Shown here: piece by piece, positions 1 to 10,449 of the stretch
Layout of the letters: every line of letters starts with the position of its first letter
How positions within the stretch are numbered: position 1 is the stretch's first letter
Assembly (NCBI GenBank): GCA_932521035.1
Contig: OW051495.1
Location: 8,990,001-9,054,000, forward strand
Source: Oscheius dolichura
Taxonomy: Eukaryota; Nematoda; Chromadorea; Rhabditida; Rhabditidae
Length of the DNA: 64,000 nt
Direction of reading: 5' to 3'
Notes under the pieces: model-generated
Database searches by the model: none
What the model saw: only the letters and a program-made list of their open reading frames with translations
Told to the model about the DNA's origin: nothing
Position numbers and translations under genes: made by a program

Positions 1-42
1 AACCGTTGATACAGAGTCATTTCAAAGGAACACAGATCATAA

Positions 43-1191
43 TTACATGACAGTCACCACAGAGACCTCATTGTGTTTGCTGATCTTTCCCAGAAGCATC
101 TTCTTCAGAAGAACTCGCAAAGTCGAGCTGCAAAAGAGTAGAATATACGGAGAACTGAAGGTCAAAGCATCGGAAACGTAGGGAAGAAGAATTGATCCGT
201 AGATCGTAAGAATGGGTATATTGTAGTAGACACCAATATTCAGGACTATCTGAATAGTTTATAAAGTATTCTATCTTTACTTTAAAATTACCACATCGAC
301 GGTTGCAGTTAGCTGGATAAGGAAGTAGATGACATTGTAGACGAGGAGCTTTGTTTCCACAGAATATTCAGCGGTTCTTTGGGTCTAAAAATAGTGTAAA
401 TCAGCCTTTCGCCAATATCTTACATTTGAAATGTAGACAATGAATGTGGCTATCATTAGCGCTGTGTTGAGAAGGGTTAGCACTATCATTGATGGAATAA
501 GATACACATTTAACACTTTGTTTACGTCCTGTAAACGATAAATTGGGCTTTTTACAGTAATCTTGTGTTGAAGAAAGTAATGTTGTCTGGGACCTTGTTG
601 GTGTAAACTTACCGGATCACTGGAAAGTACAAATGCATCTCTTCCTGCCGAATAAGCGAGCGACACCGTTACGACAAAATAATTATAGGTGACGACGAAA
701 GGTCCAACTATATTGAACAACATGAGAGGGAAGAACAGACGCTTCCAAATCTATAATTTCCATTTCCGATGAAGGTGATTTCGACATACCGCTTTGTATT
801 GAAAAGGGAAAATAACTGCTGTGAAGCGATTGAAAATAAGGGAAAGAATCATCAGATACTGCACATAAGCCAGGTGATTGAACATACAGCCGAAGAAGTT
901 TAACCCAGGTATTTTTGCCATAAGTGGAGCGAGGAGACAATCTTTACAGGTGATTCGTGGAAGACGCATGATTATGAGGGAGTTGATATAAGTGTACACA
1001 TTCTAGAAATAGACAGACTTTTAAAGGAATGTTTGTAATGGACTTACAACGGCGGAATCAACAAGGATGATGTTGTAATAGGAACCACTGAAGACCTTCT
1101 TATTCTTGACTATGGTATACGCTACGAGACAGTACATAATGACTGAGAGGATGGAATAACTGGTCGTGATGTAGAAATCAACTGAAATCAT
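43..1191 (-). CDS. Srg-superfamily serpentine chemoreceptor (receptor A)
   Basis: Six exons: 1048-1191, 790-1002, 613-750, 424-528, 292-384 and 43-249 (complement), giving 299 residues. The protein has seven hydrophobic segments. After the third comes an NRFTAV...FP...Y motif joined across a 39-nt intron to IWKR, and near the end SDALTFSSPYILLF followed by a basic tail. These are marks of the nematode Srg-type chemoreceptor superfamily, G-protein-coupled receptors usually placed in sensory neuron cilia. The ligand cannot be read from sequence. The exon layout is shared with receptor B (3417-4548) and receptor C (52055-53220). The start was chosen because receptors B and C start at the same point and their first exons have the same 144-nt length. 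The subfamily (srg, srv, sru or srx) is not settled. Confidence 0.88.
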
Positions 1192-1194
1192 TCT

Positions 1195-1345
1195 CGAGAC
1201 GATGTCTCAGACGGCTAGAAAGAGATGTCTAGTCTGCTTTATATCAGCGGCTAACCAACAATTACGTAGGGGACAAGGGCAATTATGACGATCATAAGGT
1301 TCTGTGTTCGATTCTGCCTCTTCAGAGAAGAGAATAATATCAAAA
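1195..1345 (-). promoter_or_regulatory. Promoter region of receptor A, duplicated at 53.3 kb
   Basis: About 140 bp directly upstream of receptor A, containing a TATA-like GATATAAAG. It reappears almost unchanged at 53335-53490 on the opposite strand. The receptor coding regions themselves differ at many residues, so this segment is either under constraint or was copied recently. Confidence 0.55.
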
Positions 1346-1818
1346 CTGACATGAATCAGAAGAAGGACTATTATAAAGGGTTTTATAAATGGTACTGTAA
1401 ATGCCGTAGACTCAAATGCCTGCATTATTGTCTGTAAACCCCAGTCATTGAAAGCCGCTTTTCATTAAATTGGCGTGTTCTTGTACGATAAAGAGCCCCA
1501 ATTGAAATAGCTAAAGTTGACGATCAAGGAGTGATCTTTGGAAGGCATCACTTACTCCTCGTCCCTCCACTCTTCTTCGTTTCTCTATATTCTGTTCTTT
1601 TGACTGAGGGTAACCTCTCATTTTTGGCTGTCGATTCGCCATCATTCATGGGAATTCGCCATTTCGACCGTTTTCTCATAACTCGGAGCTTGTCGCTGAG
1701 TTTAAAAGTCATGCGTTAATGGATGAATAGATACACAGCATTGTATATAAAAAGCCTCTTTTCGGTTGAATGCTCTTCTCCGGTCTAGACTTTCAATCAA
1801 AGTCAAATAGCATCTCAC

Positions 1819-1923
1819 GTGTCTAATAAAAACAAGAAACGTGGCAATCATCAATATAGTGTTCAGGATGGTCAAGACAACCATCGAAGCAATGAGACGG
1901 GCATGGCCAGCGCCGTTAAGATC
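1819..1923 (-). pseudogene. Solitary chemoreceptor exon (exon 4 type)
   Basis: A 105-nt open exon with acceptor TTTCCAG and donor GTGAGA, exactly the length of exon 4 in receptors A, B and C. Its peptide ends SMVVLTILNTILMIATF and aligns residue for residue with exon 4 of receptor A. No matching exons 1-3 or 5-6 are visible on either side. It is read as the remnant of a deleted receptor copy lying between the thioesterase pseudogene and receptor A. Confidence 0.7.
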
Positions 1924-1930
1924 CTGGAAA

Positions 1931-3167
1931 ACGAAAAGCAATTTGAAATCAACTGCTCATATGGCTCGCTGCCAGTGGCTCGCAATTGCTGAAGTTTTAC
2001 TTGGGCAGAATAGATAGAAGAATTAACGAGATCATCTACGGATACCTGAAATGGTTTTCTTTCGATTGAAGAAGGTTTTATCTAATACCACAAAACGAAA
2101 GGCCACGTCTTCTCGACATCGTTCGAAGGGAATTCTAGTGTCTTTGTTGAGCACAGCATTCTTAAGATATTTATCCGTGCACAGAACATTATTGATGAAG
2201 CGAGTGTGGATGTTATCGGAGCTAAAATAGTGAGGTTCTCGTCAATCATCCAGTAGAAGCTCAATTTTTAATGGACTCTATGGACCATGGTATACATTTT
2301 GAAGAATTACCAACCTCGCCGCTTTCATTGGGACACCAGTCTCCTTGAGCTTCAGATATCCGATCTGGCAATGTAGGCCGTTTATTGAGACAACCGCCTT
2401 GATCGTTGGATTTCTATGTTGCAACCATGTCTGCAATTGTAGCTCCAAAAGAGACTCCTTGGATTCCGAGGCAATCTCCAGTATAAAGTTTGAGCAATAG
2501 CCACTTGATCGCTTTCTCAAAATAAGTAATATCCTCGAGTCTTTCAACAAGGTTTTTGTATTGAAAAAAGGCTAAACAGAGAACAACGAATCCTTCACTG
2601 GCTAGAGCTCCTCCTTTGTGTTCGTGAAGTCCTCCACCAGTTCCAGAGATATCAATTATAGCGGGGAATGGCCCCATTCCATGGGGTTTGAATAAAGTGC
2701 CACAGAAACCATTTTCTTTCATCTCTTCTAATCTATAAATTGACCGATTCTGTTGATTTTTCTTTTAGAATTAACGGAAGGTCGGTGTTTGGGTAAGGAA
2801 GAGCCCCATAGAACCCGGCTCTAAAAAAAGTAATAGTTTTCTATAAAATACGGCGTAGGAAGTACCATTATATGTTCCTCGAATCGGTTTGGCCGTAGCG
2901 AGATTAATCCTTCCTTTAATATCAGCTTTGAATACTCCAAACGACTTATGAACTCCATATTTGTGTCTCAAGCTGAAAAATGTGACGCTCAGAAAATATG
3001 AAGCTCTTACATCATTGCTATGCTATAATTTTGACTAGGTCGAGGTCAGCTGCTATTTGTACTTTTTCATGAATAAGGATATCAGATGGATTGATGTGCA
3101 GATGAAGGTTGTGGTAGATGGTTGTAAAGGGCTGGTTATTTTGAATGTTTTGTGACGAAGGGAACAT
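1931..3167 (-). pseudogene. Acyl-CoA thioesterase / BAAT family, frame-broken
   Basis: Recognisable BAAT/ACOT pieces occur in order on the minus strand. They are an N-terminal beta-domain (INPSDILIHEKVQIA, then HKYGVHKSFGVFKAD), an alpha/beta-hydrolase segment (GPFPAIIDISGTGGGLHEHKG), the nucleophile elbow GVSFG, then AVVSING and a C-terminal DD...NSSIYSAQ stretch. Family members hydrolyse acyl-CoA thioesters or conjugate bile acids, usually in peroxisomes or cytosol. The frame shifts by one base near 3030 (after IAAD) and again near 2413 (after GATIADMVA). The linker before the hydrolase domain is shortened. The end of the C-terminal catalytic region is not found, and a receptor exon follows. 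Two breaks and a truncation favour a pseudogene. Sequencing error could explain one shift but hardly all of this. Confidence 0.65.
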
Positions 3168-3416
3168 TTTAGACTCGGTTCTGCGTTGCGACCTTTTTTA
3201 TACTCTGCTGCTAATTCTTATCGCCAGCCATCCTTTTCAATGGGAGCATTGGCAGTAAAACTGACAGCTAGTCTTTCACCGCCTTCCTTCCATTTTTAAC
3301 AAAGAGCCTTGGAGCTATTGGAGCGTACAGTCACTACCAAATATACGTTTTATTAGTAGCATGGGCAAAAATAAGATCAAAAAACATAGTATTAGATTGA
3401 AGAAACGCTAGGAATG

Positions 3417-4548
3417 TTAGAAAACAGTAGCCATGGATAACTCTTTCTGCCCTCTACCCACAGTTCTCAAGATCATTTTCTTCAAAAGAGAACGTAGACT
3501 AGAACTACAAAAGAGTAGAATATAGGGTGAACTGAAGGTCAATCCGTCAGAGATGTAGGGGAAAAGAACTGTTCCAATTGTTTGTAGTATAGTAAGGTTG
3601 AGGAATTCTCCAATATAGAGCATCACCTAAAAAGAAAGAATTCATAGGAAGTAGAGGTAAAGTGTACGATTACAAGGGTAGCAAACAGCTGGACGGAGAA
3701 GTAGGCCACACTGTAGACGAGGAGCTTTGTATCAGATGATGAGTCTGATGAACGAGCCTGAAATCTCCATTAACATTATCTTCTGACTGTTTTTTTTCTC
3801 TTTCCGTGAAAGCTTACTTGAGAACTGTAGACAATAAAAGTAGTGATCATTATGATGGTGCTTAGAATTGTTAATATAATCATGGAAGGAATAAGGTACG
3901 CATTCAAGGGAGAGATAACATCCTGTAAAGGTTTAGAAGAACGTTTGAGAATTGATTTTAAACTTACTGGCTGGCTGTTAAGTGCAAAATAGTCTGATTT
4001 ATTCACGTAATCAATTGTCACAGTTGTGTTGAACCATGGATAAGTAATGGCGAAAGGTCCCAATAAATTGAAGAGCATGAATGGGAGGAATAGATAGTTC
4101 CAAATCTGTAACTTTCGCATTCCTTTTTGCAACATTTCCTCCTACCGCGTTATATTGAAAAGGAAACACGACTGCAGTAAATCGATTGAAGATGAGAGAC
4201 AAAATCATCAGGTACTGTACATAAGCCATATGGGAGAACATACAGCCGAAGAAGTTCAATCCAGGTATTTTTGACATAAGCGGAGCCAAGAGGCAGTCTT
4301 TACAGGTGACCATTGGTAGTCTCAAGATAATAAGAGAGTTTAGGTAAGTGTAGACATTCTGTAAATGGTACGAATCCCGTCTATATTCACTTTTATCCGC
4401 TTACAACAGCTGAATCTATCAAGATGATGTTGTAATAAGAGCCACTGAAGGCCTTCTTATTCTTGAGGATGAGATAGCCGACCAATACGTATAATATACA
4501 GGAGAAGACAGAATAGCTGGTGGTAATGATAAATTCGGTAGTTATCAT
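3417..4548 (-). CDS. Srg-superfamily serpentine chemoreceptor (receptor B)
   Basis: Six exons: 4405-4548, 4146-4358, 3968-4105, 3818-3922, 3674-3757 and 3417-3626 (complement), giving 297 residues. Exons 1-4 match receptor A exactly in length (144, 213, 138 and 105 nt). Seven hydrophobic segments are present, with the NRFTAVVFPFQYNA / IWNY junction and the terminal SDGLTFSSPYILLF motif. It lies in tandem with receptor A in the same orientation, separated by the thioesterase pseudogene and the solitary exon, so the locus grew by local duplication. It is a predicted chemosensory G-protein-coupled receptor, ligand unknown. All splice sites are canonical and the frame is continuous, so it looks functional. 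Confidence 0.88.
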
Positions 4549-6256
4549 GCTTCTTGAGATGCTTGAGATGGAAGTGAGCTTGTTTTAAAAGGGCTGCAAG
4601 CTCGAGTGACGCAAGAGGAGGAAATCAATGGGTCTTTTATTCTTCTGAAGTGTAGCAAAAAGTACAGAACTTTTAGAATAAGCAATTCTCGTAGGAGGTA
4701 AACAACTATTGAGACTGAACTTTTGAACAAGTCATGCCTTTTGTAAACTACGCACGATCTTTTGACAAGGTTTGAAGGAGTAATCCCTTTCCGGAATAAA
4801 GTCTGTAGGAGAAGGGGACAAGAAACTTATCAGGGTTCATTTCTTGAAGTCATCTCATTGGACTTTCTCTTGCAGTACAGTAATTCTCACGGAAATGGGT
4901 TCAAGTTTATAGCGGATATATTCGAGGCGAACTTCCAATGTGTATCCTCGGATTTCCGGGATACAAACGTGTTTCCCTTGGAAATGTCAGTGATAATCTC
5001 AAGAATTTATGAGATATACTTCAGTTTCTACAAGGGCCATAACCCCACTCGCCAGCAGATTTGTCTTCTTCCTAATAGGAAGACTCCTCGGGCTGTTTTC
5101 GAAGTCCAAAAGTAGCCCCTAGTTGTTTGTGTTTTGCTCCGTAATCCCCGTGGCTGACACATGCCCTTCACACAAGTTAAATAGAGGCCCGGCTTCTTTC
5201 CACACCCTGCTTTTCCAGCTGGACATTGATCGTCTTCTTTCTCTTTGCAGTAACAAAGGGCGGTTCCTTTTTTCTCTCGAACGCCAGATCCGCTGTTTCG
5301 TAAATGCAATCAACTTCCTTGTCGAAATGTTAGCCCTTTTAGACTTATTTTCAAGTTAAAAGAATATGCAAATGGCATGTTTTGAGTAATGTTTTCCATT
5401 AGCCATCTCCTAGAAAAAATGTCATTACAATTTTCAATTCAATTTAGCTGAAATTGACGGCTATTAGTTGTTCTCATTGCTTTCCTCCGCCGCACATTGA
5501 AGAAATCCATCTGTTTTCCAATGTCCCCATTTCTCCAGTCCTAATGTTTTATCCTCCATTTTTTTTGGCTAAATAAATGTGAGAACTCCTTCATGAAGTT
5601 GTCCTGGAGAGGCTCTGCTGGGTATCAGGGGGCATTCACGTCCAAATCAACAACAGATGTTACCTTCCCGTGTCGAATGGATTGCAACATGTCAACGACA
5701 ATCTTGCAGAGAGTAGAGGGTTTATTTTGTAAACCTTCCTTTTTGTTCCATCTATTTGAGCCAAGCCCTTTTCCCGATCCAAATGCATCCTCGCCGCTAC
5801 GTGAGATTAATTGCTTGGCCTCAAATGAGGCATCGCTTCCCACATTTATCAGCTGGCTAAGCTCATTGCGAGCTCATTGCTTCCATATTAAACGAGAGCA
5901 CACCTTCCACTCTATTTCCTGCCAATATTTCATGACAAATCTATTCTATAGGGCTGCAAATTGATCTCGGAACGATAGCAAGCCTTTAACATGGATCACC
6001 CATACTTGTAAGCGTTTTAAAATCTTTGTTAGGGCTTCATAGAATCCAAAAGGAACTTTAAAATGTGAAATCGTGTCTCGTTACGGAAATACTGGGTAGA
6101 TAAATAGTTATTTTCGAAGTAATCCAGAAATGTCTGAATAATTTAAAGGTCTGCTCTCGGGGGTCGTGACATATCCACTGGAAATCGACTGCCACCTTCT
6201 CTCTATTCCTCCTTTCCCATTTTTCTCACAGAGTGTTGTATAATTTTCAGTAAGTG
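4549..6256. other. Intergenic, no supported gene
   Basis: AT-rich intergenic DNA. Open frames of 60-120 codons occur on both strands (for example 4762-5115 plus, 5028-5309 minus, 5593-5964 plus). None shows a domain, a signal peptide with splice support, or similarity to another gene in the window. The acceptor TTTTCAG at about 6244-6250, just before the next start codon, is probably a trans-splice site. Confidence 0.5.
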
Positions 6257-7141
6257 ATGTCCAAAGTAGTGCTTCATACTCCGTGCACTCTTTATCCCCA
6301 TGATGGATTCCCCCATTACGAAAACAAGTACATGTGTGAGAACTGTTGTTGTGGGACTGTCCACTGTACGGTATGCTATCCTCTCGCTGAAAAAAGATGT
6401 AAAAATTCAGATGGGAGCCAGGCGAATAGGAATCTTCATGGCCATCGGACTGGGTTTTACCCTGGCGGGTTTCGTTCTCCGCCTCATTCAGCCTAATGAT
6501 CTCAACTCCCAATGGGACACAGAATTCTTAAAGGTTTTCATTGACGCCATAAAAATAATCAACATTAAGATCTTCTTCCTTGTCATAGAAGCAATCGGTG
6601 TGATTTTTCTATTTATCGGACTGCGGAAGATGAATCCCCGTATGGTGCTGCCAGTCGTTCTCATCTGGGCCTTCACTGCTGGCTGCTTTATTCTTCTCAT
6701 TATGGGATGTATCTTCGCCATCGTTTTTCCTCACACCGCTTATGCTGACTATCTACTTGTGAGTTTCTACTTTGTTTAAAGAGAATGAGCGCGTTTTCCC
6801 ATTTGGAACACTTTTCCGAAAACTCGGGGTTCGGTCAACAAATCCGAAAATGCAATCGCTCCACGACCCATGCCACTTGATCCACATAAAGAAGAAAATA
6901 ACGCAATGCTTTTCAGAAAGAAGAAGCCCCTAGTTGGTACGTTAAGTACGAGAATGACACGTCTGCTCGTCGCGGTTGCTTCTTCTTTACGGCTCTTGTT
7001 GCCTGTTTTCCGTTGGCCCTTCATTATTGGTTCTTCAACGTTACCTACCGCTGTTACACGTATTTGAAAGATTTTGAAAGGCATCGCAAGCGATATGGAG
7101 CTGTTGCAGTGGAGTTGGGAGCTCCTATGCCTATTCGATAA
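6257..7141 (+). CDS. LAPTM-like four-transmembrane protein 1
   Basis: Three exons, 6257-6370, 6411-6758 and 6917-7141, giving 228 residues. A short hydrophilic N-terminus carries KYMCENCCCGTVHC. Four hydrophobic segments follow, then a basic tail RCYTYLKDFERHRKRYG. The Cys cluster followed by His just before the first membrane span, the four spans and the C-Y-x-Y tail recall the LAPTM4/5 (Mtp) family of endosomal-lysosomal membrane proteins. That link is by architecture only. It is the first of six paralogues on this strand up to 21.45 kb. Here the second and third exons of its relatives are fused into one. The start follows an acceptor at 6250. Confidence 0.75.
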
Positions 7142-8263
7142 ACTTGTTTCCTATAATCAATCACTTGCTATTGATTCAGTTTACCAATGACGGTGTGTAC
7201 AATAAGGAATAATTTAACTTTCTGGTAGGTCCTGACTCATGTTCAGCGTCGTCAAGATGCCTGATGCAGGGGAACAGAACAGGAAACAGTGTAAAATGTA
7301 AAGGGCAGCGAAAGAGAAACGAAAAGAAAAAGGATCGGAAACAAATCAGCCGCCTGCATGAATGGGGTATGGGCCTTTGCAATGGCGGATTCTCAATTTT
7401 TAAAAGAAGAAACGGGATGGAGTGGTTGATATTTTTTAAGTCAACGGTCTACAAAGAAATTTTAATCAGAACAATGCAAACCAGTCATTTTGGCAGCAAC
7501 CATCAAAAAGTCAGACGTTTTGGGGGCTCGTTTCTGACTAAAAATAGGGGGTGTTTGAAATACACAGTTGGCGTACTCTTTTTGGTGTTTCACTTTTTCG
7601 CATAATTTGGTTTATCACCAGCGGGAATCGCACCTTCCGGGGGACATCGGCCACTTATCAAAACAACAAATATTTTTCAAAAATCAGGAAGAGAGAGAGA
7701 ACCCTAACCACCGCACTGCGCGAAGCTCGGTGCACGATTTAGCCAGCGCGTATACCACTATCCTAGCCGATAATTTTTGTTCTTTACAGTTGGTTATTAT
7801 TGGTGGCGCACGGCTTCTTCAAGCGTGAAAAGCATTTCTTCTGCCTTTCTAGCGGAAGTACCTGACTACCCACACTTCTTCGACTTCCGGCTGGCTACAG
7901 GGGCACGGAAAATGATAGCCTGTTGCGTTCCTCGAATAGAAGCCCACCCTGTGGGAGATTCGAAAAATACAACTCTTTTAACTTCTATTAGAATACAAAC
8001 GGTATCTCTTCTATTAGAATAAAAACGGTACACCTCTCTAATTCCGGCTATGTATGCGCTTTTTTAGCCTGCTAGCTACCAGTTTTTGTTTTAAATTTAT
8101 CGTCACCAAAATCAGCCATGTTCGTAAGGAAAGGAAGCTATCAGAGAGCATTTCAATAGCCGAATCTAATAAACAGTGGCGTTTAGAGCCTTGCTCACCT
8201 CTACTTTGTGGCTGGATCCTTTATTTGCCAATACACTTACTAATTGTCGTCTTATTCATGCAG
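7142..8263. other. Intergenic, with a possible tRNA-derived fragment
   Basis: No supported coding exon. On the minus strand around 7630-7780 a box-A-like GGCTAGGATAGTGG and, further along, a box-B-like GGTGCGATTCCC are present about 130 nt apart. This could be a decayed tRNA-derived repeat. The open frame from 8054 runs into the next gene and may hold its unresolved 5' end, including a hydrophobic stretch ILYLPIHLLIVVLF. Confidence 0.35.
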
Positions 8264-9337
8264 GCACGGTCCACGGTTACGACAGTAGGTCGATTTGGCT
8301 GGACTGATCCCCGCGAAAGTTGCCTTCCTCAAACATGTCAAGAAAATCAACGGAACGATCAGTAAGTTGATCTTTTTCTTGCCGAGAACCTGAAAAAAAA
8401 TATTTGCTAACAATGGGGAATACTGTGTCTTTCCAGAGAGCGCTCGCTGTGGTTTTAAACTGTCTCTTCTCAGGGTAGCCAGTCGGCCGTGTCCCACAAC
8501 GACGACTACCACGACCACGACAACGACAACGACCCCGCTAGGAGGCATCCCGCCAGCTGCGAAAAACCCACCGTATGCTAAAAATAAGGGGAAGGGAAGC
8601 TCGTCCAAGTGAGTCATCTAATTCTGAATAACATTACGCATTCAATCTTTTAGCACCGTGGTGATATGTGGAATTGTCGGCGGTGTTGTCGTCGTCGTCG
8701 TCATCGTAATTGTCGTCTGTCTCTGTCTCCAGGTCCGGGATGACTCGAGCCAGAGTCAGAATGGCAAAGTCAAACTGTACCAGAAAGTCTTGTCTCGTTT
8801 CAAGAAGAAGAGCAAGAAGAGTGTCACGGAAGGAGCTACTAGCACTACCGGTGCCACGAGTAAATCTTCCTCCAAAACAGAATCAGTACAAGAAAGTGCC
8901 AATCAGAAGAAAAAGAATAGCAAACCGAAACAGAAACCAAAGAGGTCGACACGGCGAGAACTGGTACGGAATTTTTGGCCCATCTTTTACCGAGAAACAA
9001 ACCCGAGATTTTACCGAATTTATTTTAGGCTCCACGTCGCGACCGGCGAGGATCGGCACAACCAGTTGCGCCGTGGTCAGCACGGCCAGGAGAGGCACCT
9101 GCAGCACAAAATCGGTCCCAAACTGCCGGACCCCCGTCCGCGTCGGCACCCCCGTCCACGGCTGCAACCCCGTCCGGAGCAGGTCCCCCGGTCGGCCCAG
9201 ACCAAGCTGGAGGAGCCTCGACCGGCCCAGACCAAGTTGGAGGAGCCCCGGTCGGCCCAGTTTATTTTTTTCCGCCTGTTTATAGGTGTCACCTTTCCCC
9301 CGGCTCGGCAGCAGTTTTCCCAAATGCTTCTCAATAG
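8264..9337 (+). CDS. Mucin-like type I membrane protein, unknown (5' end unresolved)
   Basis: Exons 8264-8361, 8474-8608, 8654-8963 and 9029-9337 splice in frame. Reading order is a short Cys-containing ectodomain (RESCLPQTC), a run of 11 threonines, a PPY-containing linker, one strongly hydrophobic span (VICGIVGGVVVVVVIVIVVCLCL), a Lys-rich cytoplasmic tail, and an Ala/Pro/Gly-rich end with a repeated GPDQxGGA unit. The Thr run suggests O-glycosylation. The first exon has no start codon. The open frame extends upstream to 8054 through a hydrophobic segment that might be the signal peptide. The stop overlaps the start of the next gene by 14 nt in another frame. No family recognised. Confidence 0.5.
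9182..9262 (+). repeat. Short tandem repeat, about 30-nt unit
   Basis: Two full copies and part of a third of a ~30-nt unit (GGCCCAGACCAAG...GGAGGAGCC) inside the last exon of the mucin-like gene, encoding the repeated GPDQxGGA peptide. Confidence 0.75.
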
Positions 9338-10061
9338 CGAAATTGACCTCCCTAATGATGGTTTTGATCATTTCGCTGGCCAATACATGTGTCAGCACGG
9401 CTGTTGGAATCCTGTTCATTGTGTGGTAAGCCTTCTTTCTATTTTAATGGCTAAAATCGAGTTTAGAAAGCCCTTTGGAGAGTGGCAATGGTAGAGGCAG
9501 TCATCTATGTGGTCACCCAGCTGGGATACTTCTTTTTGGTAGATAACAGCGTAACTGGGGTAGTTTCGCCTTTAATTATTTAGGGCTACCGATAGTATTT
9601 TTTAGAGCTTAATGTCTCAATTGGAACTGATTACGGCTGTTTTTCTCTTTCTTGGACTCTATTTCAAGAATTACCGCCCCATCGTCGCTGCGGTCATTAT
9701 TTGGATGCTTACCGTGTTATCCTTCCTCATCTTGTCCTTCCTTCTCATCTACTGCATCTATGATCCGAAGAGTTTTATAGCCGTTCATTTATTTGTAATT
9801 GCTGCCTACTTTTCTATTAATCATTTAATTCAGAGGCAAGAAATGCCGCATGGATGGAGCAGTCTGTTCCTAACGGATCACACCGCGCTACGAATGGGCT
9901 TTGCTCTCCTGACGGTGCTTGATTTAATCCCGGTGGCATTGTGTATCTGGTTTTGTAATATTGGAGGACGTTGTTATCAGTATTTGAGAGATCATGAGGA
10001 GTACTGTAAAGCCCATGGAGATAAAGAAGTGCAATTGGGGGACAGCCGTCCTGATAACTGA
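9324..10061 (+). CDS. LAPTM-like four-transmembrane protein 2
   Basis: Exons 9324-9425, 9467-9559, 9606-9794 and 9834-10061 give 203 residues. The N-terminus has YMCQHGCWNPVHC in place of the Cys triplet, then four hydrophobic segments and a tail RCYQYLRDHEEYCKAHG. The third exon is 189 nt, the same as in copies 4, 5 and 6. The intron 9795-9833 is 39 nt, a multiple of three and free of stops, so it could be retained without breaking the frame. It was called an intron because every paralogue except copy 1 has one at that place. The end of exon 2 is ambiguous between two GTAG donors. The start codon overlaps the preceding gene's stop. Confidence 0.7.
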
Positions 10062-10449
10062 AAATTTGTGCTCTTTGATCACGTATAAAGGTTTCCGCTC
10101 ATTTTATTACATTTTGCAGAGGAATAAAAATTTGATGAATATTATAAATAATGTCTTCGTGTTTATGAAAAGATGAGAGTAAAGATTACCGTTTCCAGAC
10201 GGTCCGTTTGCTCCCGGTCCTCCAATTTGATACCCAACTCCATTTGTAGTCGTTGGTAGACTTTATAAAATTACCGACCGATTACCGACTGTTATTGCTA
10301 CTAAAATCACGTCCGATACTCCAATCTGCCCGATGGGATCGTTTGTCTCTTGAAAACGATGTTATTTCATATCTAGAAAGCGAGAGCGAAAAGAGACGCT
10401 TCGCTGTAACGACGCCTAACTCTTTGTTCGATACAGTTCACTAACAGAA
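10062..10449. other. Intergenic, no supported gene
   Basis: AT-rich spacer after LAPTM-like copy 2. A polyadenylation-like AATAAA occurs near 10122. Nothing else is recognised. Confidence 0.5.

Noticed and set aside
1200-1340. Possible tRNA gene because of TTCGATTC in the receptor A promoter.
   Set aside because: The presumed T-stem and anticodon stem do not pair correctly.
1819-1923. GAGH in this exon resembles the catalytic-His motif of the adjacent thioesterase.
   Set aside because: The exon length, splice sites and the rest of the peptide align with receptor exon 4. The GAGH match is coincidental.
5028-5309. Cys-containing minus-strand open frame (ALCYCKEKEDDQCPAG...).
   Set aside because: Could be a secreted peptide, but no signal peptide exon or splice partner was found.
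5593-5964. 123-codon plus-strand open frame.
   Set aside because: No domain, signal peptide, splice context or similarity. Length is within chance for this composition.
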